Below are positions 5,021 to 7,809 of a DNA stretch of 7,809 bases, in pieces. This stretch comes from Phycisphaerales bacterium (GTDB lineage: Bacteria; Planctomycetota; Phycisphaerae; Tepidisphaerales; Tepidisphaeraceae), in the NCBI GenBank assembly GCA_028288775.1, contig JAQGHP010000563.1, forward strand, positions 1 through 7,809, written 5' to 3'. Position 1 is the stretch's first letter. Every line of letters starts with the position of its first letter. Made by a program: the position numbers and the translations under genes. The notes below the pieces were generated by a model. It was not told the origin of the DNA. It searched no databases and saw only the letters and a program-made list of their open reading frames with translations.

Positions 5021-5066
5021 CATCCAATTGATTGCATGCGTTCTTCCCGCTCGTGTCGCAATCCGC

Positions 5067-5072
5067 TACGAT
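5067..5072 (+). promoter_or_regulatory. Candidate -10 box, leaderless, for the PIN-like gene
   Basis: TACGAT (four of six to TATAAT) is six bases before ATG 5079, with TTCCCG (5044-5049) as a weak -35 at 17-base spacing. No Shine-Dalgarno lies between. The position also supports ATG 5079 over the upstream TTG 5028 as the true start. Confidence 0.4.
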
Positions 5073-5078
5073 GCCGCG

Positions 5079-5450
5079 ATGCGTTGGCTCCTTCACGGTC
5101 AAATGACCTCCGCGGTTTCCGAGGCGCTCCGCCGGCACGGGCACGAAGCCCGTCAGCCGGCCGATATCAATTTACCCCCGGAGGCGCCCCCGGCGGACGT
5201 GCTCAAGGCCGCCGACGCTCATCAACTCGATCTGGTGACAGCCGACCAGGTCGTGGCGACCGCGCCCTTCGGTGAGGATCACCCTCGCTTCGGCCGCTCG
5301 ATCGTGTACCTGAACGTCGGGCAGGGGGACGTCGAGCAGGACGATGCGGTGGATCGGCTGTTCACCCGCTACAAACGCCTTACGCCCGGCCGTCTGTACA
5401 CGGTCACCACTTCCCGTGTGAAAATCCGCCAGCTGCCGGGAAGGCCGTGA
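5079..5450 (+). CDS. Small PIN-like (DUF5615/Mut7-C type) protein
   Basis: Predicted 123-residue protein. The opening MRWLLHGQMTSAVSEALRRH followed by GHEA matches the layout of DUF5615 PIN-like domains (strand, then helix ending in L-x-x-x-G-H). The acidic Asp40 (before VLKAA) and the strand DLVTAD (51-56) fit the second and third parts of that fold, and SIVYLNV (74-80) the following strand. PIN-like proteins are commonly Mg-dependent RNases and toxins. Here the first acidic residue expected near position 6 (as in FLVDE) is His6, so nuclease activity is doubtful. The TTG at 5028 would add 17 residues with no family support. No antitoxin gene adjoins it. The assignment is from general pattern only. 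Confidence 0.6.
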   Translation: MRWLLHGQMTSAVSEALRRHGHEARQPADINLPPEAPPADVLKAADAHQLDLVTADQVVATAPFGEDHPRFGRSIVYLNVGQGDVEQDDAVDRLFTRYKRLTPGRLYTVTTSRVKIRQLPGRP

Positions 5451-5586
5451 GGAAGTGCTGAATGAATGCTAAACGCTGAATGCCAGACGCGGTCGATTGC
5501 GAAACTGGTGTTCCTCCTGTATTCACTTGCTCCTGGGTATTCCTAATTCTGCACTGTGCATTCTGCATTCTTCACTGGAGTTTTAG
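5451..5586. other. 136-base spacer with repeated GAATGC/GCATTC words
   Basis: CTGAATG (5458-5464), GAATGC (5464-5469) and CTGAATGC (5476-5483) near the left are answered by TGCATTC in tandem (5557-5563, 5564-5570) near the right, so the two sides can pair. AT content rises toward the kinase start. No gene is supported. Confidence 0.5.
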
Positions 5587-6492
5587 ATGTCTCTGCTCGT
5601 TACGGGATCGATCGGTCTGGACACGCTGGAAACCCCCTCGGGCAAGCGCGAGCAGGTGCTCGGCGGGTCGGCGATTTATTTCTCCTACGCCGCGAGCTTT
5701 TTCACGCCCGTGCGCCTCGTCGGCGTGGTGGGGGAGGACCATCCCAAGAGCCTCTTCACGCTCTTCGAGGGCCGCGAGGTGGACACCGGCGGCATCGAAG
5801 TGCGCAGCGGCTCCAAGACGTTTCGCTGGCACGGGTCGTATCTGAAGGACCTTAATGAAGCCGTGACGGTGGAAGTGGATTTGAACGTGCTCGCCGAGCG
5901 CGCCCCCAAGATCCCCGCGGGCTTTTTGGACAGCAAGTTTATCTTCCTCGCCAACACGCACCCGGCGCTCCAGCAGGAGATGCTGGCGAGCCTGAAGTCG
6001 CCGAAGCTGATCGTGGCGGACACGATGAACCTGTGGATCGCGACCGAGCGGGCGCAGTTGGTGAAACTGCTGAGCAAGGTCCACGGATTCGTGCTCAACG
6101 ACGGCGAAGCCCGGCTGCTGACGGAAGAAAAGAACCTGATTTCCGCGGCAAAGAAGGTCCTGAAAATGGGCCCGAAGTTCGTAGTGATCAAAAAGGGCGA
6201 GCACGGCTGCCTGCTGGTGAGCGACAGCGGCGCGTTCGTGCTCCCGGCGTTCCCCGCCGAGGCGGTGGTCGATCCGACCGGCGCCGGCGACAGCTTTGCC
6301 GGCGGAATGATGGGCTACCTCGCGACGCAGGGCGGCACGATATCTGGCGCGACCCTGAAGCGGGCGCTGGCATACGGCACGGTCGTCGCGAGCTACACGA
6401 TTTCGGACTTCTCGCTGGACGGCATCAAGCGTGCGGACCGCGATAAGATCGACGGTCGCTGGCACGAGTTCAAGACGGCGATGAGCTTTTGA
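5587..6492 (+). CDS. PfkB-family carbohydrate/nucleoside kinase
   Basis: Predicted 301-residue cytoplasmic kinase of the PfkB (ribokinase-like) family, transferring phosphate from ATP to a sugar or nucleoside hydroxyl. The N-terminal strand LLVTGSIGLDTL (3-14) and GG at 26-27 form the substrate-binding lead; the usual second Asp/Asn near the GG motif is not obvious. NDGE (171-174) is the family N-x-x-E motif for Mg/phosphate, Lys203-Gly204 lies in the following strand, and VDPTGAGD (228-235) is the C-terminal signature with Asp235 as catalytic base, followed by the GG of the anion hole helix (239-240). The lid segment (about 68-97) is plausible. GGAG (5577-5580) gives a good Shine-Dalgarno six bases before ATG. 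The substrate cannot be assigned; ribokinase, adenosine-kinase-like and other roles remain open. Confidence 0.93.
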   Translation: MSLLVTGSIGLDTLETPSGKREQVLGGSAIYFSYAASFFTPVRLVGVVGEDHPKSLFTLFEGREVDTGGIEVRSGSKTFRWHGSYLKDLNEAVTVEVDLNVLAERAPKIPAGFLDSKFIFLANTHPALQQEMLASLKSPKLIVADTMNLWIATERAQLVKLLSKVHGFVLNDGEARLLTEEKNLISAAKKVLKMGPKFVVIKKGEHGCLLVSDSGAFVLPAFPAEAVVDPTGAGDSFAGGMMGYLATQGGTISGATLKRALAYGTVVASYTISDFSLDGIKRADRDKIDGRWHEFKTAMSF

Positions 6493-6527
6493 AATCCACG
6501 GGCATGTTTAGGGCGCGAGTTCGGTGA

Positions 6528-6533
6528 TAGAAT
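6528..6533 (+). promoter_or_regulatory. Candidate -10 box, leaderless, for hicBA
   Basis: TAGAAT (five of six to TATAAT) is seven bases before ATG 6541. No good -35 is seen. It would let the antitoxin-toxin pair be transcribed independently of the kinase 48 bases upstream. Confidence 0.4.
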
Positions 6534-6540
6534 TGGATGT

Positions 6541-6753
6541 ATGAAATACCGCGTCCTAATTGAGACCGATGAAGAGGGGTGGTTTGTCGCCGAATGCCCG
6601 ACGCTTCCTGGGTGCATTTCCCAGGGAAAGACGCGCGAGGAAGCAATAAACAATATTCGGGATGCGATCGGAGGGTATTTGGAGAGTCTCCGGAAACACG
6701 GCGACCCCATACCACCTCCGATCACTGAAGAAGTAATCGAGGTTTCACCTTGA
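6541..6753 (+). CDS. hicB: HicB-family antitoxin
   Basis: Predicted 70-residue antitoxin that binds and blocks HicA. The domain is a classic HicB/UPF0150 partial RNase H-like fold: YRVLIETDEEGWFVAECPTL at the start, the GCISQGKTREEAINNI segment (23-38) and a helix to about residue 50, ending in a Pro-rich tail (57-60). It stops right after this domain, with no ribbon-helix-helix or HTH region, so it belongs to the short HicB type and may not bind DNA by itself. It precedes the toxin gene and overlaps it by 4 bases (TTGA), which couples translation and supplies the antitoxin first. The pair lies between unrelated household genes, typical of small mobile toxin-antitoxin modules. Confidence 0.92.
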   Translation: MKYRVLIETDEEGWFVAECPTLPGCISQGKTREEAINNIRDAIGGYLESLRKHGDPIPPPITEEVIEVSP

Positions 6754-6965
6754 GCCGCCAGCCGACCTGTTCCGGAGCGGACGCGGTTCGGGCATTCGGG
6801 AAAATGGGATACGTCGTCGATCATCAGACGGGAAGCCACATCATTCTTAAGAACGGGGGCCGCCGATTGACGGTGCCGCACCATCGGGAATTGGCGAGCG
6901 GGACGTTGCGGGCCTTAATCCGACAGGCGGGGATTACCAAAGAACAGTTCATCGCATTGCTATGA
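6750..6965 (+). CDS. hicA: HicA-family mRNA interferase toxin
   Basis: Predicted 71-residue dsRBD-like toxin that cleaves mRNA and so stops translation. Hallmarks are present: a G-Y segment (20-21), then TGSHIIL with catalytic His30, VPHH (42-45), and GTLRALIRQAGI (51-62). Length is normal and the active site is intact. The start is TTG at 6750, which overlaps the hicB stop (6751-6753); GAGGT (6739-6743) gives a Shine-Dalgarno six bases away. The rare start codon probably lowers toxin output relative to antitoxin. An in-frame later start would remove the first helix, so TTG is preferred. Confidence 0.92.
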   Translation: MSRQPTCSGADAVRAFGKMGYVVDHQTGSHIILKNGGRRLTVPHHRELASGTLRALIRQAGITKEQFIALL

Positions 6966-6966
6966 T
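6961..6966 (+). promoter_or_regulatory. Candidate -10 box, leaderless, for thpR
   Basis: TATGAT (five of six to TATAAT) covers the hicA stop codon and ends five bases before ATG 6972. No convincing -35 was found. thpR may alternatively be read through from hicA; the intervening GGGGG is too close to the start to be a good ribosome site. Confidence 0.35.
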
Positions 6967-6971
6967 GGGGG

Positions 6972-7556
6972 ATGAGGCTCTTCATTGCCATTGAGCTTTC
7001 CGAAGGCGCGGGACGTCACGTTGCCGGGCTCCTCCGCGATTTGCGACAGCGCAAATCACACTTCCATGGGCTTTCCTGGGTTCGGCCAGAGAATCTGCAC
7101 ATCACGGTCAAGTTTCTCGGCGAAGTGTCCGACGATCGACTTCCGGCGTTATGCATGGAGTTGGGAGAGATAGCCACTGAAGGACCGGCCACACTGCATG
7201 TAGATCGGGTCGAATTCTTTCCTTCGGGCGGGCCGATCCGTGTTGTGGCGATGGGGCTTGGCGGGGACGTTGGGCGCGTCAATCATCTGCACCGTTCCAC
7301 CGAAGAGCAATGCGAGCGGCTCGGGATCCCCCGGGACGGACGACTCTATCGGCCCCACATCACCCTCGCTCGTTGTCGCGATCCGCTCCCGGCCGACCAG
7401 CGCACTAGTTGGGGACGCGCCGTCGATCCGCAACTACCGGGGCCAGTATTCGCCGCGTCCGAATTCGTTCTGATGGAGAGCCGACTCAAACCCGATGGCC
7501 CGGAATACATTCCCCTCGCCCGGTTTCCACTGCGCGCACAAGGGGAAACGGAATAA
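6972..7556 (+). CDS. thpR: RNA 2',3'-cyclic phosphodiesterase (2H family)
   Basis: Predicted 194-residue 2H phosphoesterase (LigT/ThpR), which opens 2',3'-cyclic phosphate RNA ends to 2'-phosphates and can show 2'-5' RNA ligase activity in vitro. Both catalytic tetrapeptides are present: HITV (43-46) and HITL (129-132). The N-terminus MRLFIAIELS and the RPENLHITVKFLGEV block (38-52) are diagnostic, and the length (about 180-195) is typical. It begins six bases after the hicA stop. It ends 201 bases before the gene at 7758, which has its own promoter candidate. In several phyla this gene lies beside recA (cinA-thpR-recA order), which bears on the identity of the next gene. Confidence 0.96.
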   Translation: MRLFIAIELSEGAGRHVAGLLRDLRQRKSHFHGLSWVRPENLHITVKFLGEVSDDRLPALCMELGEIATEGPATLHVDRVEFFPSGGPIRVVAMGLGGDVGRVNHLHRSTEEQCERLGIPRDGRLYRPHITLARCRDPLPADQRTSWGRAVDPQLPGPVFAASEFVLMESRLKPDGPEYIPLARFPLRAQGETE

Positions 7557-7589
7557 CGCAACCCCGCCGGATTTTCTCATCCTTTGTCC

Positions 7590-7618
7590 TTGCTTTTGCC
7601 GAATTCTGGCTTTATCAT
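7590..7618 (+). promoter_or_regulatory. Candidate promoter for the gene at 7758
   Basis: TTGCTT (7590-7595), a 17-base spacer and TATCAT (7613-7618, five of six to TATAAT) form the best full sigma70-like promoter in the window. Transcription would start near 7625, giving a leader of about 130 bases. Confidence 0.5.
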
Positions 7619-7631
7619 CGACCGTACAAAC

Positions 7632-7716
7632 ACTGAACAGGGGCGGTTGTGGCTTCCGTCGAGTTCAGTTGCGGGGTGGCCGATTGTCGGCTTCGTCCGC
7701 ACCCAAGCCACACAAC
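7632..7716 (+). promoter_or_regulatory. Foldable 5' leader of the gene at 7758
   Basis: GTGGCTT (7649-7655) pairs with AAGCCAC (7705-7711); directly inside, GGGTG (7674-7678) pairs with CACCC (7700-7704), and GCCGA (7679-7683) with TCGGC (7687-7691). A competing pairing is ACTGAAC (7632-7638) with GTTCAGT (7663-7669). A further three bases (GTT/AAC) can extend the outer stem with a 2-base bulge. I recognise no known riboswitch. It may be a regulatory leader or simply chance pairing in GC-rich DNA. Confidence 0.4.
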
Positions 7717-7757
7717 ATAGGCCGGCTGACAAACATACCCGGCGCTAGGAGCATCTC

Positions 7758-7809
7758 ATGGCCAAGTCCACCGAAAAGGCGGATGCGAAGAAGGATTCCG
7801 CGCACGCCA
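7758..7809 (+). CDS. Start of an unidentified gene, possibly recA (partial)
   Basis: Seventeen codons are visible before the window ends: MAKSTEKADAKKDSAHA, a charged, Lys/Ala-rich, presumably disordered N-terminus. AGGAG (7747-7751) is a strong Shine-Dalgarno six bases before ATG. A full promoter and a long leader precede it. The visible residues do not identify the protein. RecA is suggested because thpR commonly precedes recA, and because planctomycete RecA often has a short Lys/Ala-rich extension before its helicase core. A histone-like or ribosomal protein with a basic tail would look similar. Confidence 0.7.
   Translation, partial: MAKSTEKADAKKDSAHA

Larger units (their letters stand above)
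4766..5078. other. 313-base intergenic region of palindromic repeats
   Basis: No gene is supported in this interval. An in-frame TTG at 5028 could extend the next gene, but ATG 5079 is favoured. It holds a truncated hairpin unit, the second three-hairpin cassette and a 133-base element bounded by inverted repeats, in that order, then about 58 bases of plain sequence with a candidate promoter. Confidence 0.8.

Noticed and set aside
5028..5078. TTG 5028 as start of the PIN-like protein
   Set aside because: The 17 added residues have no family counterpart, there is no ribosome site before it, and the -10-like TACGAT would lie inside the coding sequence.
5572..6465. 297-residue open frame on the minus strand
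   Set aside because: It is antisense to the PfkB kinase, with no domain of its own.
7631..7670. SOS (LexA) box upstream of the possible recA
   Set aside because: The ACTGAAC/GTTCAGT palindrome has a 24-base centre, too wide for known LexA sites. No CTGT-N8-ACAG or GAAC-N4-GTTC site was seen.

Overview
The window is about 7.8 kb of GC-rich bacterial chromosome with ten supportable protein genes, the last one cut by the right edge. Several gaps are packed with palindromic repeats. These hairpin families (arms such as CACAGCCG/CGGCTGTG, CATGGGCGG/CCGCCCATG and TTCCGCC/GGCGGAA), the repeated CTCTGCG word and the general gene style suggest a member of the Planctomycetota, perhaps Phycisphaerae-like. 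Verrucomicrobiota or a neighbouring phylum remains possible. This placement rests on recall of similar repeats, not on a search.

Layout. At 1-91 there is a short palindrome and a run of degenerate hexamers, then a PaaI-type hotdog thioesterase (92-577). A 356-base AT-richer gap (578-933) holds a long hairpin, an array of ATTGCCCAT words at exactly 10-base spacing, and a candidate promoter for an M20 dipeptidase (934-2319). A 460-base gap (2320-2779) between convergent genes is almost a continuous series of hairpins. On the minus strand, a class I methyltransferase (4139-3507) overlaps by 8 bases a CpsB/YwqE-type PHP-domain tyrosine phosphatase (3514-2780). Diverging from this pair is a pyridoxamine-phosphate-oxidase-like flavoprotein (4217-4765). 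A second repeat-rich gap (4766-5078) carries another copy of a three-hairpin cassette and a 133-base element that can fold into a four-way junction. It is followed by a PIN-like (DUF5615-type) protein (5079-5450), a PfkB-family kinase (5587-6492), a HicB/HicA antitoxin-toxin pair (6541-6965), the RNA 2',3'-cyclic phosphodiesterase ThpR (6972-7556), and the first 17 codons of a gene at 7758. That last gene has its own promoter and a foldable leader and may be recA, because thpR/ligT often sits just before recA.

The genes are mostly household enzymes plus one small toxin-antitoxin module, and I see no defence system or large mobile element. The more unusual content is in the DNA between genes. 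There are hairpin families with compensating base changes, a cloverleaf-like repeat with alternative folds, and a TANNAT hexamer placed 5-7 bases before four start codons, as expected for leaderless transcripts. Genes without that hexamer (5587, 6750, 7758) have clear Shine-Dalgarno sequences instead, which suggests mixed leaderless and SD-led initiation.
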